From NCBI RefSeq assembly GCF_005952805.1, contig NZ_CP040709.1:682001-746000 (forward strand): DNA of 64,000 bases. The letters run 5' to 3'. The stretch comes from Inhella inkyongensis. GTDB lineage: Bacteria; Pseudomonadota; Gammaproteobacteria; Burkholderiales; Burkholderiaceae_C. The translations under genes and the position numbers were made by a program. The notes beneath the pieces were generated by a model. That model searched no databases. It saw only the letters and a list, made by a program, of their open reading frames with translations, and had not been told where the DNA came from. Position 1 is the first letter of the stretch, and the number at the start of each line of letters is the position of its first letter. Shown piece by piece: positions 26,459-37,170 of the stretch.

Positions 26459-27748
26459 ATGGCCAGCGAAGAACTGATCGACATCTCGCAACTCAAGATT
26501 GGCATGTTCATCCACCTGGACCTGGGCTGGATGCGCCATCCTTTTCCGCTGTCGAGTTTTCGCATTGGCTCTGAGGATCAGCTGCAGGTGTTGCGTAAGC
26601 TCGGTCTCAAGCAGGTGCGCTGGAGCCCTGAAAAGAGCCAGCTGATCGATGAGGCTCCGCAGCCGGCAACGAGCCATACGGCTGGTGGGGCCGGAGGGGC
26701 CGCTGCGGCCTCTGACACCCAGACGCCGGAACAACTGGCTGCAGCCGCCCGCCGCGCTGCGCTGCTGGCCGAGCAGCAGTCCCTGGCGCAGTGCGAGGCG
26801 CAGTACGCGGAAGCCGCCAAGGCCCTGGGCGAGGTGGTGGCCCAGGTGTTCGCGAACCCCCAGAGTGCCGGGCAGCAGGCCCAGCAGCTGACGCGCAGCG
26901 TGGTCGACAAGATGCTGGTGGCCGGCGACATCAACCTGCGCCTGCTCACCGAGGCCGCGGGGGATCGCGCGACGGCCCATGCGCTCAACGTCAGTCTGAT
27001 CTCCCTGCTGCTGGGCCGCAGCTGCGGCTTGGGCGAGCAGGAACTGATGGCCCTGGGCACCGGCGCGCTGCTGCACGACATTGGCAAACTGGAAGTGGAG
27101 TCGCGCTTCCGCTTGCGCAGTGAGCAGTTCAACCAGATTGAGCTGAGCGCTTACCAGGCCCACGTGGCCAAGGGCGTGAAGCTGGTGCAGGGCATGCAAG
27201 TCGGCCCCGACGCCCTGGCCGTGGTGGCGCAGCACCATGAGCACGCCGATGGCAGTGGCTTCCCGATGCGCCTGAGCGGCGAGCGCATGCACGCGCTGGC
27301 GCGTATCGTGGCCCTGGTCAACCGCTTTGACGGCCTGTGCAATCCGCCGGTGGCTTCCAAGAGCCTGACCCCGCACGAAGCCCTGTCTTTGATGTTTGCG
27401 CAGGGCCGCAGCCGCTTTGACGCCACCCTGCTCAATGCCTTCATCCGGATGATGGGCGTCTACCCGCCGGGTTCCTTGGTGCAACTGACGGACGAGCGCT
27501 ATGCGCTGGTGGTGGCGGTGAACTCCAGCCGTCCGCTCAAGCCCCGCGTCTTGGTGCATGACTCGCAGGTGGCCGCCGAGGATGCGCTGACGATCTCGCT
27601 GGAAGACCATCCGACCCTGGGCATCCGGCGCAGCCTCAAGGCCGCTGACCTGCCCCGTGCGGCCACGCTCTATCTGCGGCCGCGTGCACGCTTTGCCTAC
27701 TTCTTCCAGGCCAGCGAACCCGCCGGTCTGGGCGCGCCGGAGTGTTGA
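26459..27748 (+). CDS. HD-GYP domain protein with DUF3391
   Basis: The 429-residue protein begins with DUF3391 ([25 protein letters not shown], about 1-130), then an HD-GYP domain. The HD pair is in [10 protein letters not shown] (about residue 205). The signature [11 protein letters not shown] (about 258) reads GFP where GYP is usual. HD-GYP proteins hydrolyse cyclic di-GMP; the Phe change is mild and activity is plausible. It is divergent from the thiolase gene and works in the same signalling network as the GGDEF/EAL protein upstream. Confidence 0.92.
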   Translation: MASEELIDISQLKIGMFIHLDLGWMRHPFPLSSFRIGSEDQLQVLRKLGLKQVRWSPEKSQLIDEAPQPATSHTAGGAGGAAAASDTQTPEQLAAAARRAALLAEQQSLAQCEAQYAEAAKALGEVVAQVFANPQSAGQQAQQLTRSVVDKMLVAGDINLRLLTEAAGDRATAHALNVSLISLLLGRSCGLGEQELMALGTGALLHDIGKLEVESRFRLRSEQFNQIELSAYQAHVAKGVKLVQGMQVGPDALAVVAQHHEHADGSGFPMRLSGERMHALARIVALVNRFDGLCNPPVASKSLTPHEALSLMFAQGRSRFDATLLNAFIRMMGVYPPGSLVQLTDERYALVVAVNSSRPLKPRVLVHDSQVAAEDALTISLEDHPTLGIRRSLKAADLPRAATLYLRPRARFAYFFQASEPAGLGAPEC

Positions 27749-27752
27749 GCCC

Positions 27753-28058
27753 TTGCTGATCGCATTTCGCTCCAAGGCGGATGCCGATGTGCTGATGCTG
27801 TGGGGGCCGGCCCAAGAAGTCTTGAACGCACTGGGGCGGTTGCCGGCGCCGGAAGGCATCTTCTTGCCCGAACACATCGGGGCGGCCTTGCAGGCCCTGG
27901 AGCTTGCGCTGCAGCAGCCCCCAATCGAGGCTGATGCAGGGACTGACTCACAAGACGATGACACCCTGGTGACTCTGCGTCGCCGCGCCTGGCCCGTGAA
28001 GTCGCAACTGGAGCGCGCGCTCGCTATGAAAGTACCGGTGCTTTGGGGGCCAGCCTGA
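27753..28058 (+). CDS. DUF1840 family protein
   Basis: The 101-residue product starts LLIAFRSKADADVLML, the characteristic DUF1840 opening, with PEGIFLPEHIGAALQALELAL following. The start is taken as TTG 27753 because GGAG lies 10 nt upstream and no ATG or GTG fits. The family is common in betaproteobacteria and has no known function. Its C-terminus (RRAWPVKSQLERALAMKVPVLWG) is also typical. Confidence 0.82.
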   Translation: MLIAFRSKADADVLMLWGPAQEVLNALGRLPAPEGIFLPEHIGAALQALELALQQPPIEADAGTDSQDDDTLVTLRRRAWPVKSQLERALAMKVPVLWGPA

Positions 28059-28108
28059 GGGTGTTGTGAATTTGCATCGCCCCTTTCGGTCCGCAAAACC
28101 CCCGTGCC

Positions 28109-28114
28109 TATACT
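28109..28114 (+). promoter_or_regulatory. Probable -10 box of the porin gene
   Basis: TATACT (5 of 6 consensus positions) lies 66 nt before the porin ATG in the 121-nt gap after the DUF1840 gene. The expected -35 area (about 28084-28091, TTTCGG) is weak. A leader of roughly 60 nt is implied. Confidence 0.45.
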
Positions 28115-28179
28115 CGCCCGACCTTGATTCCAGCCTGCCTGTCGCGGGCTGATTGCAACCCCAACCCAAAGGCCAAAAG

Positions 28180-29118
28180 ATGAAGAAATTCACCCTGTCC
28201 GCCCTCGCTCTGGTGGCTGCCGCTGTCGCGGCCCCGGCGTTCGCCCAAAGCTCGGTCACCCTGTATGGCCGTCTGAACACGACTGTTGAGAACCAAAAGG
28301 TCAACGGTGGCCTGAGCAAGTGGGTCGTTGCCAACAACTCTTCGCGTCTCGGCTTCAAGGGTGTTGAAGACATCGGCGGTGGACTGAAGGCCAGCTTCAA
28401 TCTGGAGCATGGTTTTCAGTCGGATACGGGCACCCAAAATCTGCTGAGCGATGGAAAGCCCGCTGCTTTCTGGGGTCGTGAGGCTTGGGTTCAGCTGGCT
28501 GGTAGTTTCGGCGCCGTGCGCCTGGGTAACTTTACCCCCGAGTCCTACTTTGCCACTGCTGATTACATCAGCATGCACAACCACGACACTGGTTCGTCGA
28601 GCGATGAGCTGTATGACTTCAGCACCTATCGCTCGAAGAACAAAGTGGGCTACTTCACCCCTTCGATGGGTGGCCTGAGCGCCAGCCTGTCGATGTCCGC
28701 CGGCGAGGGCAATTCGGGTGAGAAGCGCCTGATTGACACTGCCGTTAACTATGTGGCCGGCCCCTTTCACGCTGGTTTCGGCTATGCCAAGCACGGTGAT
28801 GTCAACCAGTGGGCCTTGCGCGGTCTGTACGAAATGGGTGCCTTCACCTTCGGCGCCTACTACCAAATCGCCGAAAACGGCTACGCCAAGAAGTACAAGA
28901 ACGGTCGCTTGGCTGCCATGTACAGCATGGGCGCCTCGGAGTTCCATTTGAACTATGGTCGTGCCACCGATGGTGATCAGTACACCCTGGGCTACAACTA
29001 CAACCTGAGCAAGCGCACCAAAGTGTACGCGTACTACACCGACCGCGATACCGCTCGCGGCACTGCGCGCAGCGGCGAGTTCTCTTCGCTGGCCATGGGC
29101 GTGCGCCACAACTTCTGA
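28180..29118 (+). CDS. Outer-membrane porin (Burkholderiales Porin_4 type)
   Basis: The 312-residue precursor has a signal peptide (MKKFTLSALALVAAAVAAPAFA), then SSVTLYGRLNTTVE, the standard start of this porin family. SSRLGFKGVEDIGGGLKASFNLEHGF, WGREAWVQLAGSFGAVRLGNF and a C-terminal beta strand ending in Phe (GVRHNF) complete the barrel signature. It forms trimeric 16-strand pores for small solutes. Codon use is less GC-biased than in the neighbours, as expected for a highly expressed gene. Confidence 0.95.
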   Translation: MKKFTLSALALVAAAVAAPAFAQSSVTLYGRLNTTVENQKVNGGLSKWVVANNSSRLGFKGVEDIGGGLKASFNLEHGFQSDTGTQNLLSDGKPAAFWGREAWVQLAGSFGAVRLGNFTPESYFATADYISMHNHDTGSSSDELYDFSTYRSKNKVGYFTPSMGGLSASLSMSAGEGNSGEKRLIDTAVNYVAGPFHAGFGYAKHGDVNQWALRGLYEMGAFTFGAYYQIAENGYAKKYKNGRLAAMYSMGASEFHLNYGRATDGDQYTLGYNYNLSKRTKVYAYYTDRDTARGTARSGEFSSLAMGVRHNF

Positions 29119-29140
29119 TCCTTCCGGACCAGAAACCAAA

Positions 29141-29163
29141 AGCGGCCTTCGGGCCGCTTTTTC
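29141..29163 (+). terminator. Rho-independent terminator after the porin gene
   Basis: Stem AGCGGCC / GGCCGCT with TTCG tetraloop is followed by a T run (TTTTTC). It lies 22 nt after the porin stop and also faces the end of ruvB. Confidence 0.9.
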
Positions 29164-29184
29164 TTTGCCTGTTCTGCGCTGGAA

Positions 29185-30236
<1,052 letters not shown>

Positions 30237-30237
<1 letters not shown>

Positions 30238-30806
30238 CAGCGGTTCAGCGACTTCAGCGCCATCTTGATGCCTTCGGATACGCCGATGTCGGCCGGCAGG
30301 CTCTTGAGCGCGGCCTCGGCTTCCTTCTCGCTATAGCCAAGGGCCAGCAGGGCCTGACTGATATCGGTGCGCGGTGCGGCGGTGCTGCCGTGTCCAGGCA
30401 GGGCATCGCCCAGTTTGCCCTTGAGCTCCAGCAGCAGGCGCTCGGCCGTCTTCTTGCCGATGCCCGGCACCTTGACCAGGCGGCAGGCCTCTTGCTGCGC
30501 CACGGCGGCAGCCAGATCGGCCACGCTCAGGCCGGAGAGCAGCGAGAGTGCGGTGCGTGGGCCGACGCCGGAGATCTTGATCAGCTGCCGAAAGGCCTCG
30601 CGCTCATCGGCGCTCAGAAAGCCAAACAGGATCTGGGCGTCCTCGCGCACCACGAAATGGGTCAGCAGAATGGCGGGCTCGCCCAGAGCGGGCAGGGCGC
30701 AGAACGTGCTCATGGGCACATCCACTTCGTAGCCCACGCCCTGCACGTCGATCAGCACTTGAGGTGGGTTCTTTCCCGCCACCGTGCCGCGCAGGCGGCC
30801 GATCAT
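30237..30806 (-). CDS. ruvA: Holliday junction-binding protein RuvA
   Basis: The 189-residue protein binds four-way junctions as a tetramer and loads RuvB. It starts MIGRLRGTV (an OB fold) and has helix-hairpin-helix motifs in [17 protein letters not shown] and [16 protein letters not shown]; the C-terminal domain that contacts RuvB follows. ATG 30806 is preferred over the upstream TTG because MIGRLRG is the usual start. It overlaps the preceding response-regulator stop by one base (TGATG). Confidence 0.97.
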
Positions 30807-31462
30807 CAATTGCGTCCGAACAGGCCCAGGCGCTGCGCCTCCAGCGCGGCTTCGGCACGGGAGGACACATTGAGCTTGCGGTAGATCTGTTTCACGTAGT
30901 CCGCAATGGTGTGGCGCGAAAGTCCAAGTTGCACACCAATCTCGGGCAGGGTGAAGCCCTTGGCCACGCGCAGCAAGACTTCGGACTCGCGCTCGGTCAG
31001 CTGCACCTCGGGGATGGCGGTGCTGCTGGCGGCGGGCCGGCGCTGGCCGGCGAAATGGGCGATGACCTTGCGGGCGATCGAGGGCGAAAGCGGCGGCTCG
31101 CCCTGGCTGATGCGCTGCAACTGCTCCACCAGCAGCTCGCGGGCCTGTTCCTTCAGCAAATAGCCAAAGGCGCCGGCCTGCAGCGCCGGGAACAGGTGCT
31201 CATCGTCGTCGTGAATGGTGACGATGACGGACTGGGCCTCGGGTTGCTTGTCGCGCAGGGCGGCCACCACGGTCACACCAGAACCATCGGGCAGGCCCAG
31301 ATCCAGCAAGGCCAGCTCGAAGCGCTGTTGATTCACCTGGGCCACTGCGTCCTGCACGCGCGCGCACTCGACCACTTTGGCCTGGGGAAAAACCTGCTGA
31401 ATCAGGGTCTTGAGCCACATCCGGATTTCCGGGATGTCTTCCAGCAGCAATACATGGTCCAT
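30806..31462 (-). CDS. NarL/LuxR-type response regulator
   Basis: The 218-residue protein has a receiver domain (acidic pair Glu8-Asp9, phospho-acceptor Asp54 in [10 protein letters not shown], Lys in GYLLKEQ) and a C-terminal LuxR helix-turn-helix ([38 protein letters not shown], split here only in description). The kinase gene lies 41 nt upstream on the same strand, so they form a two-component pair. The stop overlaps ruvA, implying co-translation with the recombination genes. Confidence 0.94.
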   Translation of the reverse strand: MDHVLLLEDIPEIRMWLKTLIQQVFPQAKVVECARVQDAVAQVNQQRFELALLDLGLPDGSGVTVVAALRDKQPEAQSVIVTIHDDDEHLFPALQAGAFGYLLKEQARELLVEQLQRISQGEPPLSPSIARKVIAHFAGQRRPAASSTAIPEVQLTERESEVLLRVAKGFTLPEIGVQLGLSRHTIADYVKQIYRKLNVSSRAEAALEAQRLGLFGRN

Positions 31463-31503
31463 GATGGTTCGCTCTACCAGTTCAGCAATTCAATGCAGGA
31501 GTA

Positions 31504-33273
31504 TCACAGAGGGATGGTGAGGCGGATCAAAGTGCCCCAGCCGGGGCCGGACTCCACCAGGCACTGGCCCTCCATCTGCTTGGCCCGGGATTTCATGCTC
31601 GACATGCCGTGGCCCTTGTCCAGCCGGCCGTCGCCGCCGGTGGGCACGCCGCGGCCGTTGTCCTGGATGACGATTTGAAAGTCATCGTCCAGCAAGAGAC
31701 AGCGCACCACGCAGCGGGTGGCGCCGCTGTGCTTGATCACATTGCTGATGGCCTCGCGGATCACCCGTGTGGTCTGCACATAGGAGCGCGCCGCCAGGGT
31801 GTGCACCACCTCCTCGCCCAGAGAAAGCCATTCGGCTTCGATATTGGCTTGGTTCAGACGCGACACCACTTCGGCGCGCCAGTCGCCCACGGCATCCAGC
31901 AGTTGCACCGGGCGTCCGGTCAGGCCGCGTACCGAGAGCCGCATTTCTTCCAGCGCCTCGCGCGCCAGCGTGGAGATGCGCTCGTTGTCACTGGTGTGCA
32001 CGATGGTCAGCAGCTTGGCGCCGAGGTCGTCATGCAAATCGGCGGCGATACGCTTGCGCTCGCGCTCGGTCACTTGCTCCAGATGGCGTTCGCTCTGTAC
32101 GCGGTGTTGATGCTCCTGCTCGGTCAGGCGCTCGTGCATACGCAGCTCCGTGAGACGGGCGCGCTGTTCGGCCAGGATGCGCAGATGGGCAAAGCCCAGC
32201 ATCAGGCTGAGCGCGTACAGGCTCAGCAGCATGGCCACCAACTCCGCCGCCGCGCCCCGCCCCAAGCTCCAGGGAATCAGACAAGCCAGCAGCGTGGCGC
32301 TGACACCGAAGGGGAGCAGGCCGTGCTGCAGCAGTTCGGGCCAGGCCTTGCGCGGGCCTTGGCGCCACCAACTCCGCAAGCGGCGGGCCAGGAACCAGGC
32401 GGACAGTGCGCCGAGCAGCAGTGCCCATGAGGCCCAGGGTGCCCAGGCAAATCCGGACGGCAGATTCGGCAGCAAACCCAGCCCCAGGCCCAATGCCAGC
32501 AAGATCGGATCGCTCCAACGGCTGCGCCAGCCCAGATGCCGGGTGAGCAAGAGACTCCATCCCGCGCCACACAGGCTGGCTGCCAGCGCGCGCGCGCCCA
32601 TCGGCGGGCTGAGCAACAAGGGGCTGGCAGCGGCGGGCCACATCACCAAGGCCCAACAGACCATGCAGGCGGCCAGCCACAGCAAGCGACGTTCGGCGCG
32701 GTGCGACAGGGCCAGCAGGCCGGTGGCCAGGGCGAGGCCCATGAGTCCGCCGCCCACGGCAATGGGCAGCAAGTCTTGCAAGGCATGGCGCTGCTCATGC
32801 GCCTGCAGCAGGGATTGCCAGTCGCCGATGCTGGGGCTGTCCAGGCGTGCGGGATGAGGCTGCTCGGGGCGCGTGGCATCGCCCAGGTCGACTTCCAGCA
32901 AGTTGTCTTGCGCACGCAGCAGCTCGGCCGGGAGGGCCAACAACAGCGAGCCTTGGCAGCCGCTGGGGTGCTTGTCCAGCCACAGCGGCACGCCGTTGAC
33001 GCGCAACTCGCGCAGCAAGCAGCTGCTGGGCAGCCAAAGCGCCTGTTGCTCGGTGTGGCCACGGGCGTGGTTGAAGCGCAGCTGCAGGCTGCTCCCCGTG
33101 GGCGAGCCGGCCCAGGGCAGGGCAACGCTGCGCGGGGGCTCAGAGGGCTGCAGGACCCAGGCGTTGTTCAAGGTCTGGCTGCCCGCTTGCGCGCTGCTGG
33201 TGAGGAGACTGAGCGTCAGCACCAGCCAGAGCACCCACGTGCCAGGGATTCGCAGGAAAGGGGGCATCAGCAT
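31504..33273 (-). CDS. NarX/DegS-type membrane sensor histidine kinase
   Basis: The 589-residue protein has a signal-like N-terminal segment, a periplasmic beta-rich domain (about 30-160, 7TMR-DISM-like layout) and about seven membrane segments (about 170-380). A coiled coil follows. The HisKA_3 motif [17 protein letters not shown] places the phospho-acceptor at His414, and the GHKL ATPase has [14 protein letters not shown] and DNGRGVP with GHGMSSM. Start ATG 33273; ATG 33267 is equally possible. The ligand is unknown. Only 11 nt separate it from the proposed phoH GTG on the other strand. Confidence 0.92.
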   Translation of the reverse strand: MLMPPFLRIPGTWVLWLVLTLSLLTSSAQAGSQTLNNAWVLQPSEPPRSVALPWAGSPTGSSLQLRFNHARGHTEQQALWLPSSCLLRELRVNGVPLWLDKHPSGCQGSLLLALPAELLRAQDNLLEVDLGDATRPEQPHPARLDSPSIGDWQSLLQAHEQRHALQDLLPIAVGGGLMGLALATGLLALSHRAERRLLWLAACMVCWALVMWPAAASPLLLSPPMGARALAASLCGAGWSLLLTRHLGWRSRWSDPILLALGLGLGLLPNLPSGFAWAPWASWALLLGALSAWFLARRLRSWWRQGPRKAWPELLQHGLLPFGVSATLLACLIPWSLGRGAAAELVAMLLSLYALSLMLGFAHLRILAEQRARLTELRMHERLTEQEHQHRVQSERHLEQVTERERKRIAADLHDDLGAKLLTIVHTSDNERISTLAREALEEMRLSVRGLTGRPVQLLDAVGDWRAEVVSRLNQANIEAEWLSLGEEVVHTLAARSYVQTTRVIREAISNVIKHSGATRCVVRCLLLDDDFQIVIQDNGRGVPTGGDGRLDKGHGMSSMKSRAKQMEGQCLVESGPGWGTLIRLTIPL

Positions 33274-33284
33274 GGGGCGGCATT

Positions 33285-34292
33285 GTGGGGCAGGGCCTGT
33301 TCGACAATGCGCCTCTTCCGCCTCCATTGAAAGCCGCCCACGTGGTTCTGCAGCACGAGTTCGAGAACATCAGCAATCTGCATCTGGCCCAGCTTTGCGG
33401 GGAGCTGGACGGGCATTTGAGCGCCCTGGCGGCGGCCACCGGCGTGCGCCTGACCCGCCGTCAGGCGCGCTTTCGCATCGAGGGGCCGGCGGCGGCGGCC
33501 CGTCAGGCTCTGGTGCTGCTGCAGCAGCTTTACGAACTGGCCCAGCGCCCGATCGCTCCGCAGACCTTGCAATTGGTGTTGGCCGCTGCGCCGGGGGCGC
33601 CGCAGCCCGCCGTGGCCGCACCGCAGTTGCACACCCGCCGCCATGACCTGGCGCCGCGCACGCCCAATCAGCAGGCCTATCTGAGTCGCATCCTGTCCAG
33701 CGATCTGAGCTTCGGCATCGGCCCGGCCGGCACCGGCAAGACTTATTTGGCGGTGGCCTGTGCGGTGGATGCACTGGAGCGGCATCAGGTGCAGCGCATC
33801 GTGCTGACTCGCCCAGCGGTGGAGGCCGGCGAGCGCCTGGGCTTTTTGCCGGGTGACTTGGCTCAAAAGGTCGACCCCTACTTGCGCCCCTTGTTCGATG
33901 CGCTCTACGACCTCATGGGCATCGAAAAAGTGACCAAGGCGCAGGAGAAGGGCCTGCTGGAGGTGGCACCCCTGGCCTTTATGCGTGGACGCACGCTCAA
34001 CCACGCCTTCGTCATCCTGGATGAGGCACAGAACACCACGCCCGAGCAGATGAAGATGTTCCTGACCCGCATCGGCTTTGGCAGCAGGGCAGTGGTGACT
34101 GGCGACATCAGCCAGATCGATCTGCCTCGTGGCGCCACCAGTGGTCTGGTGGATGCACAGCAGGTCTTGCATGGCGTGGAGGGCATTGCCTTCACGCGTT
34201 TCACACGCGCCGATGTGGTGCGGCATCCCCTGGTCGGGCGCATCGTCGAGGCCTACGACAACCGCGCGGCCGCCACCGGAGGACGGGGTTGA
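33285..34292 (+). CDS. phoH: PhoH-like ATPase (YbeZ type)
   Basis: The 335-residue protein has the PhoH P-loop core: Walker [34 protein letters not shown], Walker [22 protein letters not shown] and [12 protein letters not shown]. An N-terminal KH-like region precedes it. It is the usual partner of the rRNA maturation RNase YbeY, whose gene overlaps its stop. The start is taken as GTG 33285; GTG 33342 is an alternative that would leave more room for a promoter between the divergent genes. Confidence 0.94.
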   Translation: MGQGLFDNAPLPPPLKAAHVVLQHEFENISNLHLAQLCGELDGHLSALAAATGVRLTRRQARFRIEGPAAAARQALVLLQQLYELAQRPIAPQTLQLVLAAAPGAPQPAVAAPQLHTRRHDLAPRTPNQQAYLSRILSSDLSFGIGPAGTGKTYLAVACAVDALERHQVQRIVLTRPAVEAGERLGFLPGDLAQKVDPYLRPLFDALYDLMGIEKVTKAQEKGLLEVAPLAFMRGRTLNHAFVILDEAQNTTPEQMKMFLTRIGFGSRAVVTGDISQIDLPRGATSGLVDAQQVLHGVEGIAFTRFTRADVVRHPLVGRIVEAYDNRAAATGGRG

Positions 34293-34759
34293 TGAGCACC
34301 AAGAAGCTGCCGCTGGCGGAGTTGCGTCTGTCGCTGCAATTTGCCGACGCGCGCCATCGCGCCCAATTGCCGCGCCACAAGGTGGCGCGCTGGATTCGGC
34401 ACGCGCTGGATACCGAGGGCGAGATCACCGTGCGAATCGTGGGCGCGGAAGAGGCCCGGGAGCTCAATCGCAGCTTCCGCGGCAAGGACTACGCCACCAA
34501 TGTGCTGACTTTCGACTACGACGACGACCCGGTGGTGCTGGCCGATTTGGTCTTGTGTGCCGAGGTGGTGGAGCGCGAAGCGCAGGAGCAAGGTAAGAGC
34601 CTGGAAGCCCATTACGCCCACTTGCTGGTCCATGGCACTCTGCATGCACAGGGATGGGATCACGAAGAAGAGCGCGAGGCCGAGGCCATGGAAGCTCGTG
34701 AGTCCGCTCTGTTGCAGGGGCTGGGCTTTGCAGACCCCTACGAGCGCGAGCCCAAGTAG
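34292..34759 (+). CDS. ybeY: Endoribonuclease YbeY
   Basis: The 155-residue zinc enzyme acts in 16S rRNA 3'-end maturation and ribosome quality control. The metal motif [11 protein letters not shown] (three His) is intact, and [19 protein letters not shown] precedes it. The ATG overlaps the phoH stop by one base. The last 22 nt overlap the convergent corA 3' end. The ybeX and lnt genes often found next are absent here. Confidence 0.95.
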   Translation: MSTKKLPLAELRLSLQFADARHRAQLPRHKVARWIRHALDTEGEITVRIVGAEEARELNRSFRGKDYATNVLTFDYDDDPVVLADLVLCAEVVEREAQEQGKSLEAHYAHLLVHGTLHAQGWDHEEEREAEAMEARESALLQGLGFADPYEREPK

Positions 34760-35805
34760 CGCTTGCGGCGGAACCACCAGGCCAGGCCCAGGCCTACGGC
34801 GGCCATCAGCCCCAGCGCGATCCAGGCCCCCTGTTCAGCATGAATCAAGGGTAGGGCGTCGAAGTTCATGCCGAAGATGCCGGTGATCAGGTTCAGCGGC
34901 AGAAACACGGCCGTGAGTGCGGTCAGCACTTTCATGATGCTATTGGTGCGGTGGCCCACCGCGGCGTAATGCATCTGGACCGCGGATTCGGTGCTGGAGG
35001 CCAGGCGACGAATGTGGCTGAGCACCCGCTCAATGTGCTCAATCACGTCGCGAGCGCGCACACGCAGGGCCTCGCGCTCCTGTTCACTGGTCTGATCCGA
35101 CCATTCCAGCAAGGCGTCCAGCCACTCCTGCACGGCCGCGCGTTGGTCCTCGCACAGGTCTTCCAGCCGGTTCAGTGCGTCGCGCGCCGCCAGCAGGCTG
35201 GACCAGTCGTGGAAATGATGGTGCGTGTCCAGCAGGGCCTGCTGCAGTTCGCCGTGGCGGCGGGTCAGCAGGCGGCGCAAGTCCAGATAGCTGTCCACCA
35301 TGTGATTGAGCATGCGCAGCATGAGCTCATTGGGGCTGAGCGGCAGACGCGGGCCGAAGCCGGCGCGCATCTCGCCTTCGTCCACCAACAGCGGCAAGCG
35401 CTCGGCAAAGTGGCTCTGCACCGGGCAGTCCTGGGGGTGCACGCTCAGCAGCAGGCGGGCGTAAATGGCAAAGCCGACCGCCCGGGTGTCGATGGCAGCC
35501 TGCCAATCGGCCTGAGCGACCCCATCGCGCGCTGCCGCCAGGCGGCGCATCACCATCAGGTCATAGGCCCGGGTGTTGTCGAAGTGCGAGGGCAGTTGCT
35601 CGTTGAGCAGGTCGCTGACGTGCAGATCCAGCAGCGGCGCCTGGGTCCAATGGGCCAGACGCGCCTGCAGCGTGGGGAACTGCGCCTGCAGCTCCTCGCG
35701 CGCCAGCGCAATCCAGAGAAAGCCCTCGGCCGGCAGCTCGGCGGGCCACTCCTGCAGCGCCACCAACTGGCCGCGCCGCACATGCAGGATCTGTGCGCCT
35801 TGCAT
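34738..35805 (-). CDS. corA: CorA-family magnesium/divalent metal channel
   Basis: The 355-residue protein has a long, helical cytoplasmic domain and two C-terminal membrane helices. The signature GMN is present ([15 protein letters not shown], about 310-325), then a positively charged C-terminus ([13 protein letters not shown]). It transports Mg2+ or related ions. The pore helix starts after [17 protein letters not shown]. Its ATG overlaps the hemB stop by one base, so it is co-transcribed with hemB. Confidence 0.93.
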   Translation of the reverse strand: MQGAQILHVRRGQLVALQEWPAELPAEGFLWIALAREELQAQFPTLQARLAHWTQAPLLDLHVSDLLNEQLPSHFDNTRAYDLMVMRRLAAARDGVAQADWQAAIDTRAVGFAIYARLLLSVHPQDCPVQSHFAERLPLLVDEGEMRAGFGPRLPLSPNELMLRMLNHMVDSYLDLRRLLTRRHGELQQALLDTHHHFHDWSSLLAARDALNRLEDLCEDQRAAVQEWLDALLEWSDQTSEQEREALRVRARDVIEHIERVLSHIRRLASSTESAVQMHYAAVGHRTNSIMKVLTALTAVFLPLNLITGIFGMNFDALPLIHAEQGAWIALGLMAAVGLGLAWWFRRKRYLGSRS

Positions 35806-36806
35806 CAGCGCTGCAGCAGCCGTGCAGCCTCAGGGGCGAAGTAACTCAGGATGCCGTCCGCCCCAGCCCGCTTGAAGCCCAGCAAGGTCTCCATCATCAC
35901 GGCGTCATGGTCGATCCAGCCCTGGGCGGCGGCCGCCTTGATCATCGAGTACTCACCGCTGACCTGGTAGGCGAAGGTGGGCACGCGGAAGGTGGTCTTC
36001 ACGCGGTGCACGATGTCCAGATAGGCCACGCCGGGCTTGACCATCACCATGTCGGCCCCCTCGGCGATGTCCATCGCCACCTCGCGCAGGGCTTCGTCGC
36101 CATTGCCAGGGTCCATCTGGTAACTCTTCTTGTCGGCCTTGCCCAGATTGCCGGCCGAGCCCACGGCGTCGCGGAAGGGGCCGTAGTAGCTGCTGGCGTA
36201 CTTGGCGCTGTAGGCCAGGATGCGGGTGTAGGGCTGCTGCGCGGCTTCGAGTGCCTGGCGGATGCCGGCCACTCGACCATCCATCATGTCGCTGGGCGCC
36301 ACGATGTCGGCGCCGGCTTGGGCCTGGACCACCGCCTGGCGCGCCAGGATGGCGACCGTTTCGTCGTTGAGGATGCGCCCCAACTCGTCGATCACGCCGT
36401 CCTGCCCATGGCTGGTGTAAGGGTCCAGGGCCACGTCAGTGATCAGGGCCAGATCCGGAAACTCCTGCTTGAGCTTTTGCACCACCCGCGGCACCAGGCC
36501 GTCCGGGTTCAGGGCTTCCTGGCCTTGCGGATCTTTGAGGTTGGCGTCGATGACCGGAAACAGGGCCAATGCGCGGATGCCCAGCTTGGCCGCGGCTTCC
36601 ACTTCGGGCAGCAGTCGGTCCAGCGTATGGCGGCTGACACCGGGCATGGAGGGCACGGGTGTAGACAGGCCATGACCCTCGTGGACGAAGACGGGCCAGA
36701 TCAGGTCGCTGGGATGCAGACGGTGTTCGCGCACCAAGTCACGGGTGGCGGCGTCGCGTCGCAGTCGGCGCGGCCGACCGGCAGGGAAGGGGGCAAAGTG
36801 GTTCAT
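35805..36806 (-). CDS. hemB: Delta-aminolevulinic acid dehydratase (porphobilinogen synthase)
   Basis: The 333-residue enzyme joins two 5-aminolevulinate molecules into porphobilinogen for haem synthesis. The two active-site lysines are in YSAKYASSYYGPFRDA and MVKPGVAYLDI. The metal-loop region reads DPYTSHGQDG, without the Cys cluster of zinc types, so the Mg-dependent sub-type is likely. The usual N-terminal RPRRLRRDAATRDLVRE is present. It is divergent from hemJ across a 364-nt region with a candidate small RNA. Confidence 0.97.
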   Translation of the reverse strand: MNHFAPFPAGRPRRLRRDAATRDLVREHRLHPSDLIWPVFVHEGHGLSTPVPSMPGVSRHTLDRLLPEVEAAAKLGIRALALFPVIDANLKDPQGQEALNPDGLVPRVVQKLKQEFPDLALITDVALDPYTSHGQDGVIDELGRILNDETVAILARQAVVQAQAGADIVAPSDMMDGRVAGIRQALEAAQQPYTRILAYSAKYASSYYGPFRDAVGSAGNLGKADKKSYQMDPGNGDEALREVAMDIAEGADMVMVKPGVAYLDIVHRVKTTFRVPTFAYQVSGEYSMIKAAAAQGWIDHDAVMMETLLGFKRAGADGILSYFAPEAARLLQR

Positions 36807-36866
36807 GAAAAACGTGAGTTATCCGCACAGCTTTGGGTGGCGTCCGCCATCCGCAAAGATACTGAC

Positions 36867-36897
36867 TTGCCAGGCGCCCAAGGGGCAGTGATAGACT
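36867..36897 (+). promoter_or_regulatory. Possible promoter of the candidate small RNA
   Basis: TTGCCA (36867-36872) and a -10-like GATAGA/TAGACT (36890-36897) have a spacing of 17-19 nt, depending on the -10 choice. Transcription would begin near 36903. Matches are moderate, so this is only supportive. Confidence 0.4.
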
Positions 36898-36902
36898 GAT
36901 TC

Positions 36903-37014
36903 CCGAATGGTAGCCGCGAGGCTTCTGTTCCCTGCTTTTCCTCCCTGAGCAGGAGCCTTGTGTGATGACAGCATCAAGGCTTTCCAACCCCGGCCGATGG
37001 CCGGGGTTTTTTTT
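36903..37014 (+). ncRNA. Candidate small RNA with CCUCC loop and strong terminator
   Basis: About 112 nt between the divergent hemB and hemJ. A first hairpin has a lower stem AGGCT/AGCCT (36919-36923 with 36954-36958) and an upper stem CCTGCT/AGCAGG (36931-36936 with 36948-36953). Its 11-nt loop contains TCCTCCC, which could pair with Shine-Dalgarno sequences. AGCCTT (36954-36959) can instead pair with AAGGCT (36976-36981). A textbook terminator follows: AACCCCGGCC / GGCCGGGGTT with a GAT loop (36986-37008) and eight T. It does not look like 6S RNA. It might otherwise be a leader/attenuator of hemJ. Confidence 0.55.
36986..37014 (+). terminator. Rho-independent terminator of the candidate small RNA
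   Basis: A 10-bp perfect stem with a 3-nt loop is followed by eight T. No protein gene ends just upstream on this strand, which is why a non-coding transcript is inferred. The hemJ start lies 157 nt further on. Confidence 0.85.
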
Positions 37015-37020
37015 GCCTCC

Positions 37021-37121
37021 ACACTCGACTGCGGCTTTGCCGCAGCACGCCGCTTGCGCGGCTGGCGTCGGCTGCGCCGCCGCATCGTGTGTCGCTACAA
37101 GCGCCTGCGGCGCTTGAGTGT
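37021..37121. repeat. Compact multi-hairpin palindromic element before hemJ
   Basis: ACACTC (37021-37026) pairs with GAGTGT (37116-37121). Between them lie TGCGGC-TTT-GCCGCA (37030-37044), GCCGC-TTGC-GCGGC (37049-37062) and AAGCGC-CTGCG-GCGCTT (37099-37115). The arrangement looks like a small dispersed palindromic (REP-like) element. It is read through as an Arg-rich frame but is unlikely to be coding. Confidence 0.5.
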
Positions 37122-37170
37122 CCTCGGCTGCCTAAGCAGGGCAGTTTCACGGCCTTCGCATAATGCGGCC

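Noticed and set aside
36903..37014. Identification of the hemB-hemJ RNA as 6S RNA
   Set aside because: The long open-bubble hairpin of 6S RNA is not formed and the length is too short.
36958..37170. N-terminal extension of hemJ through the repeat
   Set aside because: The extension is Arg-rich read-through of a palindromic element; family N-terminus begins at 37171.
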